64,000 nucleotides of DNA from assembly GCA_963779685.1 (NCBI GenBank), contig CAVZZG010000001.1, positions 1 through 64,000 on the forward strand. Reading direction: 5' to 3'. Shown in pieces: positions 33,201-41,488 of the stretch. A program made the translations under genes and the position numbers. The notes beneath the pieces are model-generated. The model worked only from the letters and a program-made list of their open reading frames with translations. It was not told the DNA's origin and searched no databases. How positions within the stretch are numbered: the stretch's first letter is position 1; every line of letters starts with the position of its first letter. Source of the DNA: CAVZZG01 sp963779685. Lineage in GTDB: Bacteria; Actinomycetota; Thermoleophilia; Gaiellales; F1-60-MAGs149.

Positions 33201-33432
33201 CGCCCGGAGCGACGTACAGGGTGTCGACCCGCAGCGTGGTGTTGCCCGTCAGCCGCAGGCCGGGATTCGCCGTGATGTAGACGTGGCCGTACCGGTGCGT
33301 GCCCTGCAGTTCGACGGCCTGGTCGCCGTCGAGGACGTACAGGTCGTCGGCCAGTGCGGTGGCGGGTTGGATCAGGGCCATCGCCAGGATCGCGATAGCC
33401 GCGCAGCGTCGGGCGTGAGGCACGTTCCTCAT
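30237..33432 (-). pseudogene. giant secreted Gly-rich repeat protein, single frameshift
   Basis: About 1064 residues after repair. The signal peptide (CAAIAILAMALIQPATALAD) is followed by a short unique region with two cysteines (QTCFVSSGIPGQGDPAGC), then about 900 residues of G/A/S/T-rich short repeats (GGxGGxxG, IDASGTG, GGIDVTGG, NGANG) alternating with hydrophobic beta strands every 15-25 residues. That pattern fits a parallel beta-helix such as adhesins or PGRS-type proteins. An extra base near 31341 breaks the frame. The C-terminus RVLRRPGRGA lacks a sorting motif. It starts upstream of the DUF1800 gene on the same strand. Confidence 0.75.
31210..32190 (-). repeat. long-period internal repeats in Gly-rich gene
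   Basis: GGIDVTGG recurs near 32175, 31690 and 31225, each time followed by a (T/S)IDASGT block, an NG(A/Q)NG block and a GxGxGxGGxGGA block. This defines a higher-order unit of about 470-480 bases (about 157 residues), present about three times. Confidence 0.6.
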
Positions 33433-33524
33433 GCATCGGCGGTGCTCTCCGGCGGCTGAATCACCCAGCCGAACCGCCTCCGCGGAGAATTCACGATATT
33501 TCAGTAGAGTTGAGCGTCGACCAC

Positions 33525-34628
33525 TCAGGGCGTGAGCGCGACCGCCGGGCGGAGCGAGGGGCGGTCGTGGCGGAACATCTCGGGCGGCGCGGCTCCCTCC
33601 ACCAGGTCGGCGAGAAGCTCGCCGAGCGCGGGCGAGAACTTGAATGCGTGGCCCGAACACCCTGCTCCCACGACCACCGCGCCGATGCGATCGATGATGA
33701 AGTCGCCGTCCGGCGTCAGCGTCCACGGGCAGCGCTCGGTGCGGACTGCCTGCGCGCTGAGACCCGGGTACTCGGACGCCACCCTCCGGGCCAGCGCGAG
33801 TGCCTCGGCGTGGTCGGGCCGGCGGTCCTCGTCCTCGGGGTCGAAGGGTGCTCCCGCGGGAGCACCACGGAAGGCGTAGCCGATGCCCGCCACCGGATTG
33901 CCCTGGAGGCCGATTCGCTGCTCGCCGTCCCAGTCGGCGATGCAGGGGCGCAGCTCCCATCCCGCCCCGCGGAAGAACGATGCCTGCGCCAGTTCGGGCG
34001 TCAGCGGGAGCTGCACGCCGAGTGACGCCATCAGGCCGCTCGTCCACGGCCCGGCGGTGACGACGGCGACGTCGACGTCCACGCGGCGCCGGGCGGTGAC
34101 GACGGTGGCGCCGTCGGGGCGGAGGTGGATCTCGAGCGCCGGCTCGCGGCCGCTGATCTCCGCCCCGGCGCGCGCGGCGAGGTCGGCCTGCACGACCTGG
34201 CAGTCCCGTGATCGCAGGACGCCGGCGGCGGGCTGCCAGCGAGCCGGGACACCGGGACGGGGCGCCGCCCCCGGGAAGAAGCGGCCGAGGTCGGCGCCGT
34301 CGATCTCCTCGACGGTGACCCCTTCGGCACGCAGCGCCTCGACGATCGCCTGGTGCGGCCCGCCGACCTCCACGAGACCCACGCCGCGAAGCAGCGAGGT
34401 GCCGTCGCGCCGCTCGAGCTCGCGCCACCGGAGCAGGGCTCGCCTGGCGAGCGCGACGTACTCGCGCTTCGTCGAGCTCAGCTGGAACGTCTTCGATCCG
34501 TGCGCCGAGCTCGCCAGCTCGTTCGCCACGCCGAAGCGATCGATCCCCAGGACCTCGTGGCCGCGTTCCGCCAGCACTCGCGCGGTCGCGATCCCCATCG
34601 CTCCGAGACCGACGACGCATGTGCGCAT
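33525..34628 (-). CDS. FAD-dependent amine oxidase, monomeric sarcosine oxidase-like
   Basis: 367 residues of the DAO superfamily. The Rossmann motif VVGLGAMGIATARVLAERGHEVLGID opens the protein. The segment ERCPWTLTPDGDFIID matches the position of the covalent-FAD cysteine in monomeric sarcosine oxidase and N-methyltryptophan oxidase, and GAGCSGHAFKFSPALGELLADL is the family C-terminal flavin motif. It probably demethylates a secondary amine, giving formaldehyde and peroxide. A glycine cleavage gene lies elsewhere in the window. Confidence 0.87.
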   Translation of the reverse strand: MRTCVVGLGAMGIATARVLAERGHEVLGIDRFGVANELASSAHGSKTFQLSSTKREYVALARRALLRWRELERRDGTSLLRGVGLVEVGGPHQAIVEALRAEGVTVEEIDGADLGRFFPGAAPRPGVPARWQPAAGVLRSRDCQVVQADLAARAGAEISGREPALEIHLRPDGATVVTARRRVDVDVAVVTAGPWTSGLMASLGVQLPLTPELAQASFFRGAGWELRPCIADWDGEQRIGLQGNPVAGIGYAFRGAPAGAPFDPEDEDRRPDHAEALALARRVASEYPGLSAQAVRTERCPWTLTPDGDFIIDRIGAVVVGAGCSGHAFKFSPALGELLADLVEGAAPPEMFRHDRPSLRPAVALTP

Positions 34629-34653
34629 GCGACGAGGCTACAGGACCGCCCGG

Positions 34654-35112
34654 TCAGCCCCGCATCGCATCGAGGCTCAACTGGGCGTTCGCGGGCGCCA
34701 CCAGCGGCACCGCGTTGACGACGATCAGCAGCAGGTGGCCCCAGATCCAGGCACCCGGGGCAGTGCCCACCATCAGCAGCACGACGACCGCGTTGAACGT
34801 GCCGAGAAGCGCGCCGGCGCGGGTGTACAGGCCCAGCACCAGGCTGATCCCGGCCGCGCCCTCGGCGAAGAAGATGATCCAGCCGGCGATGGTCGGATGC
34901 GGATGCGCGAGGTCGGACGCGATCCAGCGGGCCGGATCGATCCCGTGGGCCGCGGCGACGCCGATCCAGTACCTCGTCGACCCGTTGGCGCTGCCGCCGA
35001 AGTCCGGCGGCAGCTTCCAGAGCAGGTTCGTCAGCCAGTAGAGGCCGGCGGTGATCCGGATGCCGGCCAGCGCGAATGCCATCCGCCGGAAACGGCGGTC
35101 GCGGGTGACCAT
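34654..35112 (-). CDS. DoxX-family membrane protein
   Basis: 152 residues with four transmembrane helices. The segments FALAGIRITAGLYWLTNLLWKLPPDF and FFAEGAAGISLVLGLYTRAGALLG are those of DoxX/DoxD (thiosulfate:quinone oxidoreductase small-subunit) proteins. ATG 35112 (MVTRDRRFRR) is preferred over longer readings, which run into the gene-free stretch 35113-35325. In that stretch I see no further gene. Confidence 0.75.
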   Translation of the reverse strand: MVTRDRRFRRMAFALAGIRITAGLYWLTNLLWKLPPDFGGSANGSTRYWIGVAAAHGIDPARWIASDLAHPHPTIAGWIIFFAEGAAGISLVLGLYTRAGALLGTFNAVVVLLMVGTAPGAWIWGHLLLIVVNAVPLVAPANAQLSLDAMRG

Positions 35113-35325
35113 GCGGTCGGGGGCCCGTGGCTGCAACTGGTACACGCACGGGTATTGTCGCCGACCGGCCAGCCGGCCCCGATCGTGGGCCATTCGCTCC
35201 CGGCTCCGTGGCGCACATGCGGCCGTGGAGAGACCGATCTGGGCTCGCCAAGCGCATCGGCGACCTCTCCGGCATGCCTGTCCCGCACGATCAAGCCACG
35301 TCCGCGTGACTTGCACGGGTTCGGA

Positions 35326-35398
35326 TGGGCCGTGAAGGGCTCGAACCTTCGACCTTGGGATTAAGAGTCCCCTGCTCTACCAGCTGAGCTAACGGCCC
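35326..35398 (-). tRNA. tRNA-Lys (CTT)
   Basis: 73 bases on the reverse strand. The acceptor GGGCCGT pairs with ACGGCCC, with discriminator A. The D arm is GCTCAGCTGGTAGAGC, the anticodon loop CTCTTAA gives CTT, and the T arm contains GGTTCGAGCCC. The base pair at the top of the anticodon stem is mismatched (G-A). No CCA is encoded. Confidence 0.94.
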
Positions 35399-35429
35399 CC
35401 GGGAATTCGAGTGTACCGCAGGGGCGGTT

Positions 35430-35798
35430 TCAGCTCGCCGGATCGTCGAGGTCGAGGTCGTCCAGAGCCGCGCGGCGGGTGCCGTAGACGGCGAAGGCCG
35501 CCCCCAGGCCTGACGTTCGCAGGACGCGTTGCACGGTCGACCCGTCCGGCGTCGCGACCGCGAGCACGCCATCGCGCGCGCGCAGCAGGCGCGCCGCGTC
35601 GTAGAGCGCCGCGAGCGCGTCCGGGTCGGCTATCTCGGCGCGCGTCAAGTCGACGACGACCCGACGCACCGGCGCTGCCGTGGCCGCCTCGAGGGCCGCG
35701 GCCACATCCGACGTGTCGAGCGCGCCGATCGTGCCGTCGAGGACGACCAGGGCGCCATCGTCGCCGAGCGGCACCACCGGGAACCCGCCGGCGGTCAC
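35430..35798 (-). CDS. STAS-domain protein (anti-sigma antagonist-like)
   Basis: 122 residues forming one STAS domain (ALVVLDGTIGALDTSDVAAALEAA, then RRVVVDLTRAEIADPDALAALYDA). The usual phosphorylated serine in the DSxGL-type loop is absent: the loop reads ADPDAL. It may therefore not be switched by an anti-sigma kinase. The GTG start at 35798 overlaps the stop of the upstream TPR gene (GTGA). Confidence 0.75.
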   Translation of the reverse strand: MTAGGFPVVPLGDDGALVVLDGTIGALDTSDVAAALEAATAAPVRRVVVDLTRAEIADPDALAALYDAARLLRARDGVLAVATPDGSTVQRVLRTSGLGAAFAVYGTRRAALDDLDLDDPAS

Positions 35799-36793
35799 CC
35801 GGTCGTCGTCGAGCCCGCCGGTGCCGTCGACGAGCCGCTCGTCGCAGGCGCAGTCGTCGCCGGGGCGGGCGTCGTCTTGCCCTCGAGCGAGTCCACCTGC
35901 TTCTGCACCGGGTCGGCGAGGGGGTCGTTCGGTACCAGGATCACGAAGGTCTTGTACCCGAGGAGCTCGTTCGTCTTGTCCCCCACCGCGGCTGCGGCGG
36001 CCGCCATCTGGAACCACGCATTCGGGTCCTTCGGGGAGAGCTTGGTGACGGCCAGCCACGCCGTCAGCGCCTGCTTGCGTGCTTCCGTGGCGGTTGCATT
36101 GAGCGGCGTCGTCTGGCTGTAGAACGAGGAGGCGATCGCCGAGACCTGGGCGTCGGCGGCCTGGGTGAAGGCGTCGGTGCCGAGGCCTGACGGGACGAAG
36201 GCGTCGGCCCCGGACGTGGCGGCGCTGGCAGCCTGCGCGCGGGCCACGAGGTCCTGGATCTGGGCCTCGACCGCGGCAGCCTGGGCGGTGTACGCCTGGG
36301 CCAGCTTCGTCTGGAGCGCCACGTCGGATGGCGTCAGATCGGCCGCCTTCTTGTAGGCGGCGGCCGCCTTCTGGTAGTTGTCGCGGCTCTGCGCCGGGTC
36401 GGCCGTCGTCGTCGCAACGCTGGTGTACGCCTCGCCGACCGCGACCCACGACTGGGGATCGTTCGGCCGGGTTCGGGCCGTCTCGAGGGCGGTGCGGAGC
36501 GCGTCGGAGGACGGCGCGCCGGACGTGCTCGTGCCGCCCCCGCCGCCGCCGCTGTTGCGCAGCAGGTCGTTCAGGCCCAGCCCGCCGCTGTTGCCGACGC
36601 CGAACAGCACGAACGAGAAGGCGAACACGATCGCCAGGCCGAGGAACACCCAGCGGCCGGACTTGCGCACGCGGTCGCTGAAGAGCTCCCGGTCCTCGGG
36701 CCGCCGCCGCTTCGGCTTGGCCTTCGACTTCGGCGTCTCCTTCGTGCCCACGGTGTAGCCCTGGGCACCACGCTTCTTTCCGTTGGTCGTCAC
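35795..36793 (-). CDS. membrane-anchored TPR protein
   Basis: 332 residues. A Lys/Arg-rich cytoplasmic N-terminus (30-45, KSKAKPKRRRPEDRE) precedes one transmembrane helix (about 48-68), a Gly/Ser/Thr linker, TPR-like helices (TARTRPNDPQSWVAVGEAY, YKKAADLTPSDVALQTKLAQAY, PKDPNAWFQMAAAAAAVGD) and a Thr/Ser/Pro-rich tail. It is probably a scaffold. It sits between tatC and the STAS gene on one strand. Confidence 0.75.
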   Translation of the reverse strand: MTTNGKKRGAQGYTVGTKETPKSKAKPKRRRPEDRELFSDRVRKSGRWVFLGLAIVFAFSFVLFGVGNSGGLGLNDLLRNSGGGGGGTSTSGAPSSDALRTALETARTRPNDPQSWVAVGEAYTSVATTTADPAQSRDNYQKAAAAYKKAADLTPSDVALQTKLAQAYTAQAAAVEAQIQDLVARAQAASAATSGADAFVPSGLGTDAFTQAADAQVSAIASSFYSQTTPLNATATEARKQALTAWLAVTKLSPKDPNAWFQMAAAAAAVGDKTNELLGYKTFVILVPNDPLADPVQKQVDSLEGKTTPAPATTAPATSGSSTAPAGSTTTG

Positions 36794-36806
36794 GACGTCC
36801 CGCGAC

Positions 36807-37598
36807 TTACGGTAGCGGAAGATCCGCTTCCCGACTCCCCTTCGCGGCGGCCGGGTCGTCGCGGCGCTCGGCCATGCGGGACAGGACGATGGAGAACTCG
36901 TACAGGACGAGCAGTGGGAGGAACTCCATGATCATCGAGACGGGGTCGACGCCGGGCAGCGCTGCGGCCACGACTGCGAGGACGATGATCGCGTACCGCC
37001 GGTACTTGCGGAGCATCCCCGAGTTGACGATGCCGAGCCGGGTCAGGAACAGCACCGCTGCGGGTAACTCGAAGATCAACCCGACCGCGATGAACATCGT
37101 CACGCACCACTCGAACCATTCGTTGGCGCGCGGCTGGACCGTGTAGAGGTGCGCGTCGAAGTTGAGCAGGAAGCTCGCCGCCGCCGGGAGCACCACGATG
37201 TACGCGAACACCACCCCGACCACGAACAGGCTCGGGACGAGGATCAGGAGCGGCCACGTGGTGTGCGTCCGGTCGGGATTGAAGGCCGGGATGACGTACG
37301 CGTACAGCTGGTAGAAGAGGATCGGCAGGGCGACGATCACGGCCGCCCAGAACGAGACCGACATCGCGAGCTTGAACTGCTCGCCGGTGCCGAACACGAA
37401 CAGGTCGAGCTGATGCCCGTTGACCTTCGGCAGCGGCCGCTTCAGCAGCTCGATCAGGTCACCGTGGCGCCAGAACGCGACCATGAAGGCCGCGGCCAGG
37501 CACGCGAGCGACACGATGAGGCGGTTCCGGAGCTCGTCGAGGTGCTCGACAACGGTGACCTCCTCGTCGTGATCGAGGCGTTTCGTACGAAGGCGCAA
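36807..37598 (-). CDS. tatC: Sec-independent protein translocase TatC
   Basis: 263 residues with six transmembrane helices. The signature VVEHLDELRNRLIVSL at the N-terminus includes the glutamate that contacts the twin-arginine signal, and later segments FYQLYAYVIPAFNP and LLVLYEFSIVLSRMAERR are typical. The start is TTG 37598. It follows tatA by 15 bases. No tatB is visible, consistent with the two-component Tat systems of Gram-positive bacteria. Confidence 0.94.
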   Translation of the reverse strand: MRLRTKRLDHDEEVTVVEHLDELRNRLIVSLACLAAAFMVAFWRHGDLIELLKRPLPKVNGHQLDLFVFGTGEQFKLAMSVSFWAAVIVALPILFYQLYAYVIPAFNPDRTHTTWPLLILVPSLFVVGVVFAYIVVLPAAASFLLNFDAHLYTVQPRANEWFEWCVTMFIAVGLIFELPAAVLFLTRLGIVNSGMLRKYRRYAIIVLAVVAAALPGVDPVSMIMEFLPLLVLYEFSIVLSRMAERRDDPAAAKGSREADLPLP

Positions 37599-37613
37599 CC
37601 CGCCCCCGTCGAA

Positions 37614-37901
37614 TCAGGTCGTCGACTCGTCGGCCGGCGCGACCGTCACGGGCTCCGCGGCGGTGACCGGCGCGGCTGCCACGACGGTGGTGTCGGCCAC
37701 GATCTGAGGCTTCTCGGCCTTCTTGGCCTCATCTTCCGCCTTGCGTTCCTCGTCGTCGTCACCGCTGACGGCGCGCTTGAAGTCACGCATGCCGCGCCCC
37801 AGGCCCTTGCCGAGCTCGGGGAGCTTCTTGGGGCCGAATACGAGGAGCGCGATCAGCAGGACGATCGCGATTTCCCAGGGTCCGATCGTGTTTCCGAACA
37901 T
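37614..37901 (-). CDS. tatA: Sec-independent protein translocase TatA
   Basis: 95 residues. The membrane helix IGPWEIAIVLLIALLVFG and hinge/amphipathic helix PKKLPELGKGLGRGMRDFKRAV are diagnostic, followed by an acidic then Ala/Thr/Pro-rich tail. It forms the pore-like oligomer with TatC for export of folded, cofactor-bearing proteins. Confidence 0.94.
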   Translation of the reverse strand: MFGNTIGPWEIAIVLLIALLVFGPKKLPELGKGLGRGMRDFKRAVSGDDDEERKAEDEAKKAEKPQIVADTTVVAAAPVTAAEPVTVAPADESTT

Positions 37902-37968
37902 GAGTCCAGACTCTCCTTGGAGGGGCTCGCTACAAGGGTACCACCGATCGGGCGGAGCCGACCGTTAA

Positions 37969-38589
37969 TCATGGGTTGCGGTTCTCGCCGCCGCGGTCGA
38001 GCAGATCCGAGAAGCTGGAAAGGTATGCGGTCACCAGCGCGAGCCCGGAGATCATCTCGACGAGCGTCGCCGAGCGGGCGCCGCGCGACGCCGCCACGAT
38101 GTCGCCGGGCGGCGAGATCAGCCCGGTCGAGACCGCGTAGTAGAAGAAGTCGGCGAACCGCGGGAAGCGGGCGAGGCCGGTGAATGCGGCCGCGGGGTCG
38201 TACCACCACATGCCGAGGTACACGAAGGTCCAGGCCAGGAAGAACGCCAGGCCGAGCAGGGGCAGGCCCGTGTGGCGGAGCACGGCGAGCACGGCGCCCG
38301 CGCGGATGGACGGCAGCGAGAGGCCCGGCATGAGCCGCGTCAGGCGCGCTGCGGCGGCCCTGCCCGAAGCCACGGCGAGCACGGCGAGCACGCCGGCGCC
38401 GATGGCACCGGCCACGAGCACCACGCCGGCCCGGTGCTGGGTGAGACGGGGCGAGAGCATGTCGATGGCGACGATGAAGCCGCACAGGATCCCCAGCCGG
38501 ATGGCGCCGCCGGTCATCCACCCTGGGCGCCGCGCGGCGAGTGGCAGCCTGAATTCGCCCCCACCGGCCGGTAGCCCGATCCTGCGCAT
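37969..38589 (-). CDS. potassium channel-like membrane protein with degenerate filter
   Basis: 206 residues with four to five transmembrane helices. The last third (FADFFYYAVSTGLISPPGDI, then SATLVEMISGLALVTAYLSSFSDLL) aligns by pattern to an ion channel 2 pore loop and second helix, in which the selectivity filter normally reads T(V/L)GYGD. Here it is TGLISPPGD, so potassium selectivity is doubtful. It may be a decayed or repurposed channel. It is divergent from a small membrane protein gene across 17 bases. Confidence 0.6.
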   Translation of the reverse strand: MRRIGLPAGGGEFRLPLAARRPGWMTGGAIRLGILCGFIVAIDMLSPRLTQHRAGVVLVAGAIGAGVLAVLAVASGRAAAARLTRLMPGLSLPSIRAGAVLAVLRHTGLPLLGLAFFLAWTFVYLGMWWYDPAAAFTGLARFPRFADFFYYAVSTGLISPPGDIVAASRGARSATLVEMISGLALVTAYLSSFSDLLDRGGENRNP

Positions 38590-38592
38590 GCG

Positions 38593-38600
38593 GGTACCGT
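38593..38600. promoter_or_regulatory. divergent -10-like element
   Basis: The palindrome GGTACC sits centrally between two divergent starts. On the plus strand TACCGT (38595-38600) is 6 bases before GTG 38607. On the minus strand TACCCG is 4 bases before ATG 38589. Both spacings suit leaderless transcripts. Confidence 0.4.
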
Positions 38601-38606
38601 TCCGCC

Positions 38607-38882
38607 GTGCCCTTCGCGGTCCTCCTCCTGGTGATCGTCGTCGTCGCGCTCGCGGCCGCCGGTGTCGTGGCGATGGCGTACCGCCGCGACACGCCGCGAG
38701 CGTGGAACGCGGTGGCGATCTTCGCGGTCGGCCTGGTGATCGCCGCCTACGGCGCGTTGATCCAGTTGCTCGAGGCGCACGGCGACGATCGGCAGGGCCA
38801 GGGACCGCGCGTCGCGCTCGCGGCGGGTCTGGCGATCGCGGCCTGCGGCTTCCTCCTCGGCCTCCGGCAACGCGACCGGTGA
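38607..38882 (+). CDS. small three-helix membrane protein, unknown
   Basis: 91 residues with three hydrophobic segments (LLLVIVVVALAAAGVVAMAY, AVAIFAVGLVIAAYGALIQLL, VALAAGLAIAACGFLLGL). No family is recognised. It overlaps the PfkB gene start by 4 bases (GTGA), so the two are co-translated. Confidence 0.65.
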   Translation: MPFAVLLLVIVVVALAAAGVVAMAYRRDTPRAWNAVAIFAVGLVIAAYGALIQLLEAHGDDRQGQGPRVALAAGLAIAACGFLLGLRQRDR

Positions 38883-39688
38883 TCGCGGTCTGCGGTCAGA
38901 GCGTCGTCGACCGCGTGCGCGAGCCCGGTCGCGCGCCGGTCGTCCGCCTCGGCGGCTCGCCGGTGTTCGCGCTCGAGGCGCTGCGCGACGTGGCCGGCGC
39001 GGCCGTGATCCTGACCCGGGGAGGCGATGCCGCGCTTCGCCGGCCGCTGCGCGACGGTCCCTTCGAGGTGGTCGAGGGCCCCTCGGAACACTCCTTCGTG
39101 TCGGAGCTCGAGATCTTCGGCGACGGCCAGCGCCACCACCGCATCGCCGGGCTCGGCGACCCCTTCCTGCCAGCCGACGTCGAGACGTGGATGGCGCCGG
39201 CGCTGGCCCGCGCGACCGTCGTGGTCGCGGGAGCCCAGTGGCGCGACGACTTCCCGCCCGAGACCCTCCGGGCGCTGGCGGCAGGCGGCCGCACCGTGCT
39301 GCTGGACGGGCAGGGCCCGGCTCGCCCGGCCGGCCTCGGGCCGGTGCGGCTGAGCGGACCGCTCGACCCGGCGTGGGTGGAGGGCGTGGCCGTGCTGAAG
39401 TGTTCCGACGAGGAGGCCGGGGCGCTCTTCCCGGACGGCATCCCCGGCGCGCCGGTCGTCGTCGTTTCGCATGGCCATCGCGGGGCCACGGTGCACGTGG
39501 ATGGCACCCGCACCTCGGTGCTGGGCAACCCCGTGCTCGGTCTGGCCGACACCGTCGGGGCCGGCGACATGTTCCTCGCACTGCTCGGCCTCGGGCTCGA
39601 CGACGGCCTCGATCCGGTGGCAGCGGCGCAGCGGGCCTGCGACGGTGTCTCAGACCGGCTCCGCGCCCGCCTCCAGCCGCGCCCGTAG
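38879..39688 (+). CDS. PfkB-family carbohydrate kinase
   Basis: 269 residues of the ribokinase fold. The anion-hole and catalytic-base motif DTVGAGDMFLALLGLGL lies near residue 222, and LGGSPVFALEALRDV corresponds to the N-terminal GG substrate motif. It is shorter than typical ribokinases (about 300). The sugar or nucleoside substrate is unknown. Its end overlaps the convergent thioesterase gene by 39 bases. Confidence 0.8.
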   Translation: MIAVCGQSVVDRVREPGRAPVVRLGGSPVFALEALRDVAGAAVILTRGGDAALRRPLRDGPFEVVEGPSEHSFVSELEIFGDGQRHHRIAGLGDPFLPADVETWMAPALARATVVVAGAQWRDDFPPETLRALAAGGRTVLLDGQGPARPAGLGPVRLSGPLDPAWVEGVAVLKCSDEEAGALFPDGIPGAPVVVVSHGHRGATVHVDGTRTSVLGNPVLGLADTVGAGDMFLALLGLGLDDGLDPVAAAQRACDGVSDRLRARLQPRP

Positions 39689-40054
39689 GTCCGCGGCGAA
39701 CGGCTCCGGACGCTCCTTCGCGGCGTCGAGGCGCACGAGTATGCAGGTCGCGGTCGCGACCAGCCGGCCGTCGGAGACCGCGTACAGCTTCTCGTCCGTG
39801 CGCAGGCTCGTGGTACCGACTGCGGCGACCGACACCACGGCCCGGGCCTCGTCGTCGGCCTGGGTCAGCTGGGAGAGGAAGTCGATCTCGATGCGCCGGA
39901 TGACGAGGCGGAGCATCTCGTCCTCGCTGCCGAGGAACCGCTCGAGCAGCTCGTCCCGTGCCTCCTCGAGGTACACGGTGAACATACCGTGGTTGACGTG
40001 GCCGAAGGCGTCCATGTCGCGCCACCGGATCTCGCAGACCTTCTCGTGGATCAC
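39650..40054 (-). CDS. acyl-CoA thioesterase, 4HBT hotdog fold
   Basis: 134 residues. The active-site segment RWRDMDAFGHVNHGMFTVYLEEARDELLE, with the catalytic aspartate, is classic for the 4-hydroxybenzoyl-CoA thioesterase/YbgC family, followed by VIRRIEIDFLSQL. It probably hydrolyses a cytoplasmic acyl-CoA. It overlaps the GT39 stop by 4 bases on the same strand. Confidence 0.87.
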   Translation of the reverse strand: MIHEKVCEIRWRDMDAFGHVNHGMFTVYLEEARDELLERFLGSEDEMLRLVIRRIEIDFLSQLTQADDEARAVVSVAAVGTTSLRTDEKLYAVSDGRLVATATCILVRLDAAKERPEPFAADLRARLEAGAEPV

Positions 40055-41478
40055 GGCTTGAGAACGTACACAGAGACGCCGTCGACGGGCGGCAGCTGCC
40101 GGTAACGGGTGGCGAGCGCGCCGCTGATCGCGCCGGTGAGGTCGAGCATGCTCGGTGGCTTGTAGACGGCGACGGCCTTCGGCGGCGCCGGCCCGGTGAA
40201 CAGGTCGCGCGCGGCCTGGCTCGCGCCGGGTATCCGCTCCACGTTGCGATACCAGAGATAGCGCAGAGCCGGAGGTCGGTCGGCGTACCAGTACGTCGAG
40301 GCGATGGCCCAGATCACGTACACGGCGTCGCCCGGCCGGGTGTTGGCGGCCAGTGCCCGTCCCACGGCAGGCGCGGCCAGAAGCTCGCGGTCACTGCTCG
40401 TCATCATCGATACGGCGCCCGGGTCGCGCGTCACGTAGATCTCGGTCGACCAGATCAGCGTCGCGGCCAGCCCGGCCACGGCGATCGCTCCGAGGACGCG
40501 CGGCCGGCGCGCCGCCAGGAACTCGGCCCCGACTCCGGCCAGGAGCGCGAGCGGCGGAATCAGCTGAACCCAGTAGTGCGGGTGGTAGAGACCGCCGCTG
40601 AGGAAGCCCACGATGCCGGCGCTCAGCCACGTCACCGGTAGCGTCAGGTACCGGCCCCGGCGGGCCGCCACGACGCCCACGGCGGCCAGGGCGAGGACGA
40701 GAGGGAGGTCCTGCAGGGCGGGTGGTATCGAGTCGACCAGCATGCTCAGGCGCTGGCCGATGTCGCCGGAGACCAGCGACTCGGTCGTCGAGCGGTAGCC
40801 GGCGATGGCCCACCACCAGGCGTGGAAACCCGTCGCGGCCGCGTGCGCGATCGCGAGTGCGGGCAGGGCAGCCGTCGCGCCCACACCGATCGCCAGGTTG
40901 CGGCCCCGCGGCCGGCCGGACAGGAGGATCGCCGCGGCGAGCACGGCGATGCCGTCGACGGCCGACTGCTTGACCAGCGGCGCGGCACCGGCCGCCAGGC
41001 CGGCGGCGACCAGGAGCCAGGGCCGGCGAAGCCGGAGCCACCACGCGGCGGCGGCGCAGGCGGCGGCGGCGAATGCGCCGGCCAGGAGCTCGCCGTTCGC
41101 CGTGAAACCCTCGAGGTGCGGCGCGGGCGCGAGCACCGCGTACAGCACCGCGGCGATCGCCGCCGACCGGGCCCCGGCCAGCGCCCAGGCGGCGCCGGCC
41201 ACGGCACAGGTCGTCACCGCTGCGGCGATCATCGCCATCACCCTGAATGCCTCGGCCGTCCCGGCGAGGCCCGCCACCCGGAATAGCAGCACGAGACCCT
41301 GCGGCCGGTCGACCCAGGCGACGTTGCCGTAGAGGCGGTAGCCCTCGCTCCAGAGCCGCGCGATCGCGGCGTAGCCGCCCTCGTCCGCGATCAGCGGGAC
41401 GTGGAGGAACTGCAGTCGCAGCAGCGTCCCGACGAGGACGGCTCCTGCGCAGACGCCGAGCGCGACGCCGGAGCGCAT
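40051..41478 (-). CDS. GT39-like membrane glycosyltransferase
   Basis: 475 residues with about 11-12 transmembrane helices. It has the ArnT/PMT-type acidic motif in the first loop (PLIADEGGYAAIARLW) and a second RPQG-containing loop (VAWVDRPQGLVLLF). Family members transfer a sugar from a polyprenyl-phosphate donor on the outer face of the membrane. The acceptor is unknown. Starts 10 bases after the folE stop. Confidence 0.85.
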   Translation of the reverse strand: MRSGVALGVCAGAVLVGTLLRLQFLHVPLIADEGGYAAIARLWSEGYRLYGNVAWVDRPQGLVLLFRVAGLAGTAEAFRVMAMIAAAVTTCAVAGAAWALAGARSAAIAAVLYAVLAPAPHLEGFTANGELLAGAFAAAACAAAAWWLRLRRPWLLVAAGLAAGAAPLVKQSAVDGIAVLAAAILLSGRPRGRNLAIGVGATAALPALAIAHAAATGFHAWWWAIAGYRSTTESLVSGDIGQRLSMLVDSIPPALQDLPLVLALAAVGVVAARRGRYLTLPVTWLSAGIVGFLSGGLYHPHYWVQLIPPLALLAGVGAEFLAARRPRVLGAIAVAGLAATLIWSTEIYVTRDPGAVSMMTSSDRELLAAPAVGRALAANTRPGDAVYVIWAIASTYWYADRPPALRYLWYRNVERIPGASQAARDLFTGPAPPKAVAVYKPPSMLDLTGAISGALATRYRQLPPVDGVSVYVLKP

Positions 41479-41488
41479 CCGGCAGGCC

